From assembly GCA_011037195.1 (NCBI GenBank), contig JAAEAF010004394.1, positions 24,104-88,103 on the forward strand: DNA of 64,000 nucleotides, read 5' to 3'. The notes under the pieces were generated by a model. It did not search any database. It saw only the letters and a program-made list of their open reading frames with translations, and was not told the DNA's origin. This DNA is from Triatoma infestans (taxonomy: Eukaryota > Arthropoda > Insecta > Hemiptera > Reduviidae). Within the stretch, counting starts at the first letter, position 1, and each line of letters starts with the position of its first letter. The translations under genes and the position numbers were made by a program. Shown here piece by piece: positions 22,381-33,254 of the stretch.

Positions 22381-24099
22381 AGCGTTACGCCCTTCAAAGT
22401 TTCTTTAGTATCTAGGGTGAGCTCCTTAACCCAAAATAACGAATTTAGGACTCGGACCATATGTTTTCCTTTTACTAACATTATCTTTCAATCAATGTCG
22501 AAGTCACTTGCACCCTTTTTATACCTGACTTCTGCACCTGTGCACATGTTAAATGTTTCTTAATTTTTTCACATTTTAAACGATTTTTTTCCTTTAAACT
22601 TAGTGTATTAATAAGCAGAATGGTTAATACGAACACATAGAATGCTTAATTTATTTAACACATTTTTCGATCTTTTTCTGTAAGATAGATCTACTTTTGA
22701 GGCTATAGATAGAGCTCTTTTGTAAGATAGATCTAGAGCTTTGGGAGGGACTTCCTGCATTCAGGAGGGGACCAATCATAGGTTTCCTGTGGTCTATGGG
22801 CAACCTTCAGACATGGGAAAATCACTGCAGGGTCCTCCATTCTAGTTTTTACATTCCATTTCCATACATCTTCTAACTATATTCCAGCTTTCATTCAGGA
22901 CTTTATCGGAACATAAAACTTTCATGTTCAACCGAAGCACAGCCGCGATTATGTATGCCTTTTGGCGCTAAGTAAAGGTCCTACGCGTCTCTAGCATAAG
23001 GAGGAATCCCTACGTTTGCCCCTCTTAAGGTTTTAAGATTTTGTGCACAAGATCCGTCGGTGTTTTGTGTGGTGCTTCACCTTGCCTGAAAAATCATATT
23101 ACTCACTTTCTTTCCATTCCAAATAAAGCTTTAGTCAAATATTTGAACTCCTCACACAATACTGGACTTCTCCAACCATAAGCAATATCAAACCATGCTT
23201 TAGCACTGAATCATCGTAATAAGCGTTTTTTTGCGGTAGGGAAATAAGAAAGAGGATTACGAAGCTAAAGTAAAAGCAACCTTCTTAGAACTTTGGATGT
23301 CCTTAGGGTGTTCAGGAGTTTCGGTTTTGTTAGTAACACTATTCAGAAAATATTCCCATGATTCCAAAGAGAAATCAGAAGTTCAACCACAAATTTTCAA
23401 TTGTTACATAACTATTTCTGTTCTAAAGAGGATCGTTTTTTTTTTAAAAAAAAGAGTAACATTGTACAAAATGTCTTAAGATTCCTATTACGGCAGGACT
23501 GCTAAAGTAACCGCATGGAAATTAGTACTATGATGAATCTATTGACCGTTTACTGTAAGTTCAGGAAGCATATGAGTGTATTGGACCCGGTTAGTAGTGG
23601 TCGTTTGTAGATTTTGATTGACTGCAAAAGAGAAAACGCTCCTATGACCTCAGCGATTGCATGGTACTGCCAAGAGCGAGATTTCTTCAACTAGGCGATG
23701 AATCGCCCATGGCAACGATCTATATTGGATGCGCCTTTTAGACGGCTTTGGTTAATGTAAGTTAACCGAGGGATTTCCCCAATAGATTAATGGAATTAAT
23801 CGCGGCGATTGTGATTGTGAGCCGTTAGTACCACTTTCCTTTACCTATTCTATTCTAAGCTTCCTATTATACACAATTTTCAAAGCAATTTTGTTATATT
23901 CAAAAATCTGGTGTAAAACATCCAAATGACTTTCTCATTTAACTTCTAGGTTAATGTAATTAAAAAAAATGTACTAATTTTCATTAGACGGGGGGAAATT
24001 TGGGGCTTAATTGCCCTAACGTAAAATATAGAGGTAGTAAGGAATATGTTGTTGATTACCTAATTTCGGCAGGTGGAAACAGAATATGTTTTATACTGT

Positions 24100-24720
24100 A
24101 ATCCAGAAAGAGAGCGTCAAAATATTACACAAACTCAAATAAAATTTAACATTTTAGTGGCCGAGATTTCACAAAACACCCTAGGAGAAATTTTTCCGGA
24201 AAAGAGTTCGAAATACAAATTAATAGAAATAAAAATTTATTAATATCTGTGCAGGTAGCATTCTAAGTTTAAACAAAAACATCATTGTAGCCGACTCCGA
24301 GAAACTTACAAAAAACTCAGTAACCTACTTTGTGAAGCCTCACTTTCGGTAATAATTTTAAAGTACATCATATTATGTAGATATATCATACATCTAACCA
24401 TACATTGTACTTTACAGGTAGCTTCTTAACGTTACTGTTCCCCTTCCGGAACCTCTCAAAAAATAAATTAATCCGGGTAAATCTTCCACATAAAAGTGAT
24501 ATAGGTAGTTGTACGAAGGGTAAAGAAAATCTTTGTGGTGGTTTTCGAGAAAGACGTGAAAAACTGAAAAAAAAAATTCAGTAAAGTTGCACTTCCGGTA
24601 GATGGATTTTGCCCCGAAACCTTCAAATCTGATGCGATGGTGGTATCTTTAAATGGAATGCCAAGTTTGAGAACCTCTCCCTATCACAGTAGGGAAACTG
24701 TTGGCAGGAAAAATAAAACA
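24100..24720 (+). repeat. Diverged modular hairpin-ended repeat copy
   Basis: Two modules are recognisable by GCCTCACTTTCGGTAAT and TTGCACTTCCGGTAGATGG, each followed by the CCTTCAAATCTGATGCGATGG and GTGGTATCTTTAAATGGAAT-type blocks seen near 37840 and 59100. It ends just before a Tigger-like element. Confidence 0.5.
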
Positions 24721-24768
24721 AAACGCACACATACAGACTAGTCTCTAAAAAAACTGTTTTCGTTTATA

Positions 24769-26048
24769 CAGTACAAATCGTATATAACGACACCGGGTAT
24801 AAGGAACAACCATTTGTAACGTACAAAATCTCCCGGCCTCGTGAAATGTCATAGTGGGTAAAATGCATAGGGACTCGTTCATAACGTACAAATAACGTTT
24901 GTAATGTACAAATTGGTTGTAAGGAACATATTCCAGGATTCTTAGAACTGTTTGCTATCGGTTATAGTGAACAGGAAGTGAGTGTAAACACAGAGCTGCC
25001 AAATTAATTCTAGGAATGATTTCCCCCACTTTTCAAACTCTACAATTCTACAGTTTTGGAAAACAATACATTTGACCCTAAGTTTGATTTTGTTAACGAA
25101 TGACAATGCCTCGTCAGTCATTTTCTATTGAGGAAAAATTCGAAATAATTTCTCGAATTGAATTGGAAAATTGTGCGAGTAGTATCGCGAGTGAAATGGG
25201 GACATCTCGTTCCACTATATCGGGAATTCTTAAAAACAAAGAGAAGATAACTGAACAATTCAACAAGTGCCATAAAGTTCAAAAAAATACGAGCCTCTCA
25301 ATACAATGATTTGGACAACGCACTTTTAAGTTGGTTCAAACAACAATGAGCGAAAACAACATACCCATTAATGGTCCTATCCGTCTGGCCAAAGCGAATG
25401 AGCTAGCTTCTCTTTTAAAAAAAGAAAATTTTACAAGCAGCACCTTATAGATACAAAGATTTCGTGCTCGGCATGACATAGTCTTCGGAAAAATCTCAGG
25501 TGAGTCAGCTAGTGTTAAGCAGAGTTTGACTGGAGACTGGCTTGAAAATGTCTGGCCGAAAATTAAAGAAGGTTATACTGAACATCAAATTTTTAATGCG
25601 GACGAGATGGGCCTGTTTTACCGTCTGACTCCCGATCACTCTCCGCAGCCTGTGGAACATTGTGTAAGATTTTTAGTATAAATGACACAAATATCAACGA
25701 AGGACGAGGAGCTTTGTTAACTATCTTCAAGGCAGTTGAAACAAAATTTACACTAGAAGTAATGCAGGCCAAACGCAAAAAAAAGATAATGGATTACATA
25801 TGTATGTAAATAAATGCCTTTAACAGATTAGAATTTTGAATTTCCCCAAAAACCTTAGAAAAATCATTTTTAAATTACTTGCGCATAATGAGAACTTCAC
25901 GATGCACATACACACATATGTATGCATTGGATGTGAGGTTTACATATAACGAACTGTTCGCTATAAACGATATATTGGTTATAGTGAATACCACTTATAA
26001 GAACAAAATTTGACAGTCCCCTGAAGTTCATTATAACCGATTTATACT
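24769..26048 (+). mobile_element. Tigger/pogo-like DNA transposon, decayed
   Basis: Terminal repeats are CAGTACAAATCGTATATAAC at the left and the complement of CGGTTATAATG...CGATTTATACT at the right; a TA dinucleotide flanks the left end and TA-rich sequence the right. The CAGTNNAAATCG start and the subterminal TATAACGA repeats are typical of the pogo/Tigger group. It encloses a broken transposase frame. Confidence 0.75.
25100..25780 (+). pseudogene. Pogo/Tigger-type transposase pseudogene
   Basis: The first 69 codons are intact: MPRQSFSIEEKFEIISRIEL, then ASSIASEMGTSRSTISGILK, a CENP-B-type helix-turn-helix. Shifted frames continue with LLSWFKQQRSENN, then GDWLENVWPKIKEGYTEHQI and FNADEMGLFYRL, the start of the DDE domain (first Asp in NADE). 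Frameshifts and stops break it, and the C-terminal catalytic part is lost. Confidence 0.75.
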
Positions 26049-26289
26049 ATACTTAATCTTACCAGGAAGTAGACAGAACACTTAATCAAAATCAAGTGGG
26101 GCTGCTCAATTAAATTGAGGTGCTCCAACACACAGCGTACTCATCAATCCGCAGACATAGCAAAAAGCGATAATACCTTAGCCATAAAAAGTTAAAATAT
26201 AAGGATGTCCTAATGTTCAATGTCAAATAAAAGAACTAATATGTATAGATGACATAAAGTGCATCTAAGTCTAAATATATAAATTAAGT

Positions 26290-26682
26290 TTATCTATAAA
26301 TATGCTGGGAAATAATTCCCAGGGAGTCAACTAAAATATTCTCCACTAAAGGAGTTATGTCTTTAATGCTAATTTTTACCTTGTCGAAAAAGTCCAAGGT
26401 TGTCTTAGGCACCACACCTCTGGCACCAAACCACAAGCCATGTACCTTGTACTCCCTGACCCCGAACTGATCCTTAAACTTCTCCTTATAAAAGGGAATA
26501 CATTTTTCGTAAATGGCCCTTTTCTCCTCATCTATTTTCTCGCCCTGTTTCGGATCTTTACTCTCAAAACGGATGGTCGGATCCAAAATATACGCTACAT
26601 TGCTGGCATTGTCAAATGCCATAATATCAGCGTATCTTGTAGATCCATCTGTATCTACAGCGTATACCTCTTCGAGAGTCAC
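26290..26682 (-). pseudogene. C-terminal endonuclease-like domain of a non-LTR retrotransposon, truncated
   Basis: An intact 130-codon frame: MTLEEVYAVDTDGSTRYADI, MAFDNASNVAYILDPTIRFE, CIPFYKEKFKDQFGVREYKV, HGLWFGARGVVPKTTLDFFD, ending IISQHIYR. The ADIMAFD...YILDPTIRFE pattern is what I associate with the C-terminal restriction-like endonuclease region of insect R2/NeSL-type retrotransposon proteins. No RT precedes it here. Its open frame suggests a fairly recent insertion. The family name is from recollection of similar proteins. Confidence 0.55.
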
Positions 26683-28143
26683 ATAACCTTTTTTTTTCCA
26701 TAATTTCCATCAAGGCGTGCAAATAATTTCCATCAAAGTACAAATACTTTTATTAGAATTTCAATTAGACTTGAAATTCCCTACTTCCCTTTGGAAATAA
26801 ATAAATATTTAATTATGAGCGATTACTTAATAAGAACAATACAAAACTCTTCTTTGTTTTTTTTTATTAATAAATAAAAGATTTTGATTGGTTGTAAAAT
26901 ACGTAGCTAGGATTGACTCAATTTTCTTGGAAGTCCTAATTTGGTAATAACGATTTCTAGGCCAATGAGTCAGTTTACTATTTAGGTCTTTACAGGGAAT
27001 AAATAAAAAAAATAAAAATAAAAAACAAAAGGTACAATTCCAAAAATAACGTTCGCCCCCCACAAAAACAAAATTATTGATTACATTTCTTTTCTTTTTT
27101 TTAAAAAAAAAGTAGTCATTTTTAGTAATCTGATATAATAATAAGGCTGATTAAGAGGTCAGCTGAATTGGCACTGAGAAAGACGATGAAATCATCACAC
27201 CAAAAGTATAATATAACTAAAAACAATTTTAGTCTTATTTTTTAATTTTTTTTTATAGACGCTCATATCGTTAATATTCGAGTTGAAGATACTGTACTAT
27301 GGTTGAGTAAATTTTGCTGAGATAACATTTATTACTAATATCTATATATTACTAATATTCTTATCAAAAATATAGACAAAACACAATTTGAGAAATGTTA
27401 TTTTCTCTTGTTTAAATTTTTATTTTTGTTTTATTTTTATAAACAATCAAGTTAGATCGATTATATTACTTTGAATATAATAAATACCTCATTTCGTGTT
27501 ATCTGCCCAATCTCAAGATACATATGAGAAACTGGTAAATAAATAATTTCTCTGTTTGCATATAACAGAATCCAGCGTAAAATATTTGAAACACTTTGTC
27601 ACGACTTTGTCTTCAGTGATTATGTTCTACTCCAGAATATAGTGCCAATAACGTTGAATAAACTCAAAATTCAATATAACATTTTGTAATTAATTTAACG
27701 TCCACAGATGCTTCAAAATTTCCAAAAATCTAATTTTTACAGAAAAATATAAAAAAAAAGAAAAGAAAAAAAAAATTAAGTAATACGTTTAAATTTCTTT
27801 ACTTAACATTCCAATCTTAAGGAAAATCCTTGTAGCCATTTTCAAGAAAATTGCGATTCTTATTTCCATTAATATATATATATATATATAAAATTTAGTC
27901 AAATTTACACTTCCGGATGATGGATTTTTACCAAAACCTTGTAGTCAGAAGAGTTATAGGTTCCGAGATTGAATATCAAGTTTGAGCTCCCTGCAATTAT
28001 TTTGTAAAGCTTACGACAATATACCAAGAGAATACTAGTAAGAATTAAGTGATCCACTAATAAATATTTGTTATGGTTGCTGGTTCCGCAGAGCTGGAAA
28101 GCATCAGAGATATTTTCCATGATAGCCTGCTTCTTATTATGGT

Positions 28144-28181
28144 TATCGACAGGTTTCGGGCGTTCGCCCATTATCAGGATA
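28144..28181 (-). ncRNA. Hammerhead-like motif, core mutated
   Basis: Mirror of the motif at 28330-28367. On the minus strand the core reads CTGATAA, with the invariant G8 changed to A, and stem III is ACCTGT. Stem II and GAAA are retained. Expected inactive. Confidence 0.5.
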
Positions 28182-28329
28182 GGCTTTTTGTCAAACAGTG
28201 TGATAACATAGATTTGCACAGAGCAAATTATCAACTTCAGTTAGCAAATCAATCAGCAGCTATCAATTAGCAAATATCAACTAAATTTGCTCTGGGCAAA
28301 TCTATGTTATCACACTGTTTGACAAAAAG

Positions 28330-28367
28330 CATCCTGATGATGGGCGAACGCCCGAAACCGGTCGATG
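28330..28367 (+). ncRNA. Hammerhead ribozyme-like motif (type I), apparently intact core
   Basis: Stem I strand CATC, box CTGATGA (28334-28340), stem II GGGC/GCCC with a GAAC loop, box GAAA (28354-28357), a self-complementary stem III ACCGGT, cleavage-site C at 28363, then GATG pairing back to CATC. One unpaired T follows the CTGATGA box, and the 3-bp stem III has no loop; such short stem III forms are known to work as dimers. Penelope-like retroelements are known to carry minimal type I hammerheads. Activity is inferred, not shown. Confidence 0.6.
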
Positions 28368-28370
28368 ATG

Positions 28371-28441
28371 TAATAGCATCCAGCAGAGAGAAGAGAGGCC
28401 CTATCTGGTTAACAGAGACTACTCTCTGCTGGATGCTATTA
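28371..28441. repeat. 20-bp perfect hairpin inside foldback element 'a'
   Basis: TAATAGCATCCAGCAGAGAG and its exact reverse complement, separated by about 32 nt. It is an addition relative to the other foldback copies. Confidence 0.75.
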
Positions 28442-29389
28442 CAATGACCACAAAAAGAAGCAGGCTATCATGGAAAATATCTCTGACAATTAAACCAAAT
28501 AAATAAAATAATTCAAAATGTACACCTGTAGCCTTAACGCAAGCGTTAAGTCTTCTTGACCAATCATGGATAGAATTACGTAGAATTCCCAGTGAAAAAA
28601 TGGTAAGCTATCCGCACTAAAGACTCTTTTATACTGTTCAGATTGGAATGTCATCTGTGACAAGCCAGTCTCTCAAGATGTGACCATATACTGTAGTCTA
28701 AAGTTTTGTGTCTGTGCTTCCTAAGGACCAATATGCAGCACTCAAGAACATTTAGCCTTAGCCAATCTTGTATGGACCTCAGGTGCTGAATTTTGCTGAA
28801 ACACCTAATTAAAAAAATACTTTGATTTAGAAGTTTCACAATGATTTCTAAAATATACTCTTGGTAATTCTTCGCGCAAGCTATCTTTTTAACAAAAATG
28901 GCTTTCCGTTGTCTCCAGCAAGCCATAACGGAACTCGAATGGTACCCTCAACTCCACCAATCACTTCCTGTGCTTCTCTAATCTGTATGCACATACCCTA
29001 CCTTTATGCCAGTTAAATTTTTCCTCTCTGATTTTCGTCAATATATTAAATTTGTCTGCGAAGACCGTGATTCATAACGCTGCAACAGAACTTTAGAACC
29101 GTCCTGTCTAATTTGTTTTAGAGCAGGACGGACAACAAATATCTCTGACACTAATAAATATTTTAAAAGCGATATATCCAAATAGCAAATGCAAAGTGAT
29201 AGTCGAAACAACATTATCCAATTCCTTTGTGTCAAGCAAATGTTTATTATTTCCTACGCTTTTCAAAATTTATTTAGTTATGATATTGCTAGACTGGAAC
29301 AGAATGTGTAGTCAGTTCCATGGGAGGGACTATTTCAGGAAATATATAATCTGCATAGTATAATATATATCTGCATAGTTTTACATTTT

Positions 29390-30240
29390 GCAGATAATCA
29401 GGCGATTGTAGCACAAAATCAGGAAAATCATGATGATGAAATTGATGAAAACCTATGACGCTTGAGGCTTTGAGATCAATAAAAAAAACAACTGAGTATC
29501 AGTCTACAAGGAATGATAATGAGGATTCTATTAATGAATGGAAACAAGATAAAAAGGGTGAACCAATTTAAATATTTGGGGTCCATTGTGGAGGCTGATG
29601 GTTCTTTGGATAAAAAATTGAAGAAAAGAATAGGAAATGGCAAAAGAGTAATAGGATTGCTGAATTCAGTCTTGTGGAACAATAATATACTGAACGGAAC
29701 AAAGAGACTATGTTGTGAACATAACAGTCTCTTGACTCAGACTGAACAAAGAGAACATAGCAGTATGTTGTGGTGGCTGGTTCCGCAGAGCTGGAAAGCA
29801 TCAGAGACATTTTCCGTGGTATCCTGCTTCATTTTGTGGTCAAATATCTCTGATGCAGGCTACCACGGAAAATGTCTCTGATATAGCAGTATAGTAGAAA
29901 GTATATTACTTAATGCAGTAAAACATTACTATCACGTTAGTCCATGACGGCAACTTCTGTTCACAGAGATGGACTATTGGAGAAGGGATGCAAGAGTATA
30001 TCGAGTGTATCATTTTGCGAAGGATAAAGAAAAAGATGGAATGGTTTGGACATGTTTATAGGATGGTCCAAGAGAAGATAACCTAACAGATCTGGGAATG
30101 GGAAGCAGTGGGCAACAGAAAGAGAGGAATACCCAGAAAAACTGGGATGATCTGCTACAAGAAAGTTTAAATGGTAATGGTCTTCGAGCGAAGAAAAGGT
30201 CGAATAGAAACGATTGGAGAGACTCCTTAAAAGAAATGTT
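29390..30240 (+). pseudogene. RTE-like retrotransposon 3' fragment interrupted by a foldback element
   Basis: The broken frame reads FADNQAIVAQNQENHDDEI (RT box), NGNKIKRVNQFKYLGSIVEA then DGSLDKKLKKRIGNGKRVIG and LLNSVLWNN. After foldback element 'b' it resumes with the RTE C-terminal part to about 30240 (motif order as at 3505-4235). Confidence 0.7.
29767..29882. mobile_element. Short foldback element 'b', with 10-bp target-site duplication
   Basis: The element begins GTTGTGGTGGCTGGTTCCGC and ends AAATGTCTCTGAT. Arms CATCAGAGACATTTTCCGTG and complement pair closely. It is bracketed by ATAGCAGTAT at 29757-29766 and 29883-29892. It lacks the ribozyme-bearing middle of its relatives, so it is an internally deleted copy that still shows an insertion footprint. 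Confidence 0.75.
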
Positions 30241-30318
30241 TGTGAGTTACTCATGAGTGTCGTTTGTGACATAAACATATAGTTGAAGTCATCTCTACAC
30301 GAATTGATTGTAAACCTT

Positions 30319-30353
30319 GCTCTGACAATAGATGAAAATCCGAAACCGATCAG
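30319..30353 (+). ncRNA. Decayed hammerhead-like motif
   Basis: CTGACAA (G8 mutated) then a GAT/ATC stem II with a GAAA loop, GAAACCGATC and a short stem I return. A second, worse copy of the right-hand half (CCGAAACCGGCCCAGAA) lies near 30769. Downstream bases after both motifs are alike, so both come from one dispersed family. Confidence 0.35.
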
Positions 30354-31281
30354 AACCAAAACAATGAAGCAAGCTACTTCGGATAAAATCACAGATAAGT
30401 TTTTTTTTTTATATATTCAATTTTAAGATATTTTGCTCTTATAAACACAGAATATTTACCACAATTATATTTTAGTTTCAGTCATGAGTGGGGATTTCAT
30501 TCTGGTGGTATGCAATGGACTGCTCAAGATTGTGTTCAACATTGGCATGAGGTATAGGAGTCCCATTGTAACATACTGGTAGGTCAGTATAAGTAATGCA
30601 ATCAAATTTTTGTTCGTTAAACGAAACTCTTCATCACTTTAATCATGCGCCCAACCAAGAAAGGTAGATAGAATCAAAAAGGGTAGTTGTGACAGTAGGT
30701 GTGAAACTTTGAAAATGGAAGTTAACTTTTTTTTCGAACTTGATGAACTAAACTCTGTCTTTGGAACAAAATCCGAAACCGGCCCAGAATTAATAATAAT
30801 AAAAGCATGTAATGACAGGTAAAATCGCAGACAAATGTTGAATCAAAACTAAAAGGCAGCCAGCACAATTTCTCCAGAGTCACTAAAGCAATTTTCTACG
30901 GCAAACGATTCAAATAGAAATTGATAGGGCTATGTTTTTGTTCTGTTGAATAGTGCATTTCCGGTTAATAGCTTTTGACTGATTCTTTGATGATAAACTT
31001 GTTTTCTGACATTTTAACCTGGTGCTTTTGTTAGATTTGCATTATTTATCCCTCCCCCACCTTTTTCTATCCAGCAGCACAGAAACTTTCATTTAAAAAT
31101 CCGCGTAAGTTTGCGTAACATGACTTGAACTTTTACAGTAGTAATACTAAATATGCAAAGTTTAAATTTATTAATTAGCTTGTATATTAATTATTGTACA
31201 TTTAACTGTATCCATCATATCATGAACAAATAACAACCAGTTCTGGGTGGCAACTCCTTTCTATAGAGATGGATTTTAGGA

Positions 31282-31368
31282 GAAAGTCTGCAGGAATATC
31301 AAGAGATTAGGAAAGTCTGCAGGAATATCAAGAGATTAGGAAAGTCTGCAAGAATATCAAGAAATTAG
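31282..31368. repeat. 3 x 29-bp tandem repeat
   Basis: Unit starts GAAAGTCTGCAGGAATATCA. The first two copies are identical and the third differs at two positions, so the expansion is recent. 29 bp shifts the frame, so it arose after the RTE copy was dead. Confidence 0.85.
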
Positions 31369-31480
31369 GAAAAATGTAGAGATCATGGAGTAAAAGACAA
31401 TATTTGTTGTGGTGGTTGGTTCCGCAGAGCTGGAAAGCATCAGAAACATTTTCCGTGGTTAGCCTGCTTCATTTTGTGGT

Positions 31481-31518
31481 CATCGACCGGTTTCGGGCGT
31501 TCGCCCATCTTCAGGATG
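31481..31518 (-). ncRNA. Hammerhead ribozyme-like motif (type I), apparently intact core
   Basis: Minus strand: CATC, CTGAAGA (N7 = A, allowed), an unpaired T, stem II GGGC/GCCC, GAAA, palindromic ACCGGT, C, GATG. It matches 28330-28367 in all paired positions although the elements differ elsewhere, which argues for selection or shared recent origin. Confidence 0.6.
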
Positions 31519-31579
31519 CGTTTTTCAGACAGTGTGACAACACAGACTCGCATAGAGTAACTTAGTTTCACACTAACTT

Positions 31580-31763
31580 AGAAGCCCGCCATTTAATACA
31601 TCGAATATATTTCCATTTACCCAAATTGTTTTCTGTACTCCCCAAAAGGCCAATTTCATTTTGATAAGTACTCTTTTTGATACAATAAATCAGGGTGTAT
31701 AAAAAAAAAAATCATTAAGACATAATATTAAGAAAATAATACATAGCTTATATGTACGCGAGT
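31580..31763. repeat. Left copy of a long inverted repeat (partner 32154-32335)
   Basis: About 180 bp, roughly 95 percent matched by eye in opposite orientation at 32154-32335 (for example CATTTAATACATCGAATATA and complement). This copy forms the loop of foldback element 'c'; the partner lies outside the element, 390 bp downstream. Confidence 0.8.
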
Positions 31764-32153
31764 TAGTGTGAAGCTAAGTTACTCTATGCGAGTCTGTGTT
31801 GTCACACTGTCTGAAAAACGCATCCTGAAGATGGGCAAACGCCATCGATGACCACAAAATGAAGCAGGCTAACACGGAAAATGTCTCTGATACAAAAAGA
31901 CAATATTTTGCAAAGATAGAAGATGAAGAAATTGGGATGGTTTGGACATGTTTATAGGATGAACCATGTGAAAATACCTAAACAAATTTGAAAATGGGAT
32001 GTCCAGAAAGGCTGGAAAGTTTATGGCGCAACTTTGTTCGGAAAGGAAAGGTAACATCTATAAGAAATTTGAGAGTAACTCTCTAAACAAAAACAAAAAT
32101 GTTGATTTGAGGAATCTCTCAGTATTGAGAAAAGTACTAAATAATATTATATA

Positions 32154-32335
32154 CTCGCGTACATATAAACTATGTATTATTTTCTTAATATTATGTCTAA
32201 TGATTTTTTTGTGTATACACCCTGATTTATTGTATCAAAAAGGGTACTTATCAAAATGAAATTGGCCTTTTGGGAAGTACAGAAAACAATTTGGGTAAAC
32301 GGAAATATATTCGATGTATTAAATGGTGAGCTTCT
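32154..32335. repeat. Right copy of the long inverted repeat
   Basis: Begins CTCGCGTACATATAAACTAT and ends CGATGTATTAAATGGTGAGC. Complement of the loop of foldback element 'c'. Either both are copies of one short element, or the foldback captured neighbouring DNA. Confidence 0.8.
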
Positions 32336-32596
32336 AAAATACAGACGGTTTGGTAATTCACAAGTTAATTAACGTGTGTACAAATCATACTACAATTTGC
32401 TCTGCAGTAGATGGTTGAATATATTGAAGTTCCTGCCAGTTAGAGGAACCTTCTGCCGCCATCTTTTTTCTTATAAAGCTTCCCGTTAATTTTACTGCAA
32501 TGATTAATAAATAGATTTGATATAGATAAGTGAATTTTTAAGAAAGACTTTCATTTTTGGTATTTTATATACCACTGTATGCTTCTTTTTATAAAT

Positions 32597-32633
32597 TTGA
32601 CGGGTTTCGAATTTTCCTTCATCTTCAGAGTTT
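32597..32633 (-). ncRNA. Hammerhead-like motif of a second subtype
   Basis: Minus strand: CTGAAGA, TGAAGGAAAATTC (GAA/TTC stem II), then GAAACCCGTC. Both core boxes are intact and stem III could form two pairs, but stem I barely pairs. It may be a remnant of a Penelope-type terminal repeat. Confidence 0.35.
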
Positions 32634-33254
32634 AATTCGTGCAGGTAGTTTGTTTCCTCTTGTAATGTTTCTATAACATACCATACTCAAGCTTTAGAAG
32701 TGCAAGTCAACTGCCTGCAAGAGCTTGATGAACCAAGCTATGATTATGGAGATGAATTTTTTAAAATAATTTTAGCCTATAGTATTATTTCCATCTTTCC
32801 ACGTTGCCATCAATATTGTATTTAGCCAAAAATTGCTTGGCAATGTGAAACTTGTTCCATTAGAATATATTTAAAGAAAACAACGAATGTATAGGTGCTC
32901 TGGCATTGTGGATACTATGCCAACTAGGTGTATACTGATAAACTAAATGTCCAGATCTAACCCATTGTTCTAACAATTAGAACTCATTTTACAACAAGTG
33001 AAACCTGATTGCAAGGAATGAAAGGCTCATTTGATGTTCTCTCCTATTCTGGGGTAAATTGATAGGTACACGTCTGCAGCTCTTTAGTACCACATCCAAA
33101 TAGGATGGGGTCCACTTCGTGTTACTCTGAACAAGTCCTATTTTAGAGGGAACTTTTCCGAGCAGTTGTGCGCATATTTACTTCCACAGTTTTTCATAAC
33201 ACTCACGGGTCGAATGAACGTGAGCACCAAGACGTGAGCAACCTATTTCTAGAT

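Larger units (their letters stand above)
28069..28487. mobile_element. Foldback element 'a' with hammerhead-like motifs in both arms
   Basis: Inverted arms share CATCAGAGATATTTTCCATG, CAGTGTGATAACATAGATTT and the block GGGCGTTCGCCCAT. The right arm (plus strand) has an intact hammerhead-like core at 28330-28367; the left arm (minus strand) has a mutated one at 28144-28181. An extra 20-bp perfect hairpin (AATAGCATCCAGCAGAGAG and complement, 28371-28441) sits inside the right half. Non-coding. No target duplication was found. Confidence 0.75.
31406..31894. mobile_element. Foldback element 'c', 489 bp, with 14-bp target-site duplication
   Basis: Flanked by perfect AAAAGACAATATTT at 31392-31405 and 31895-31908. 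Arms of about 150-170 bp share TTTTCCGTGG, CTGCTTCATTTTGTGGTCAT, CATCTTCAGGATGCGTTTTT and CGCATAGAGTAACTTAG. The left arm (minus strand) has an intact hammerhead-like core; in the right arm the GAAA and stem III part is deleted. The loop is an approximately 180-bp unique sequence repeated in inverse orientation downstream at 32154-32335. Confidence 0.8.
31262..32040 (+). pseudogene. RTE-like C-terminal fragment with a 29-bp triplication and a foldback insertion
   Basis: Begins GATGGATTTTAGGAGAAAGT, equivalent to the MDYWRRSAR region of RTE proteins. It holds three tandem 29-bp units and is split by foldback element 'c'. Then the TTGGGATGGTTTGGACATGT stretch follows, matching 30035-30055. Non-functional. 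Confidence 0.65.

Noticed and set aside
29961..30392. 143-codon minus-strand frame
   Set aside because: Antisense of the RTE C-terminal region; the protein sense is on the plus strand.
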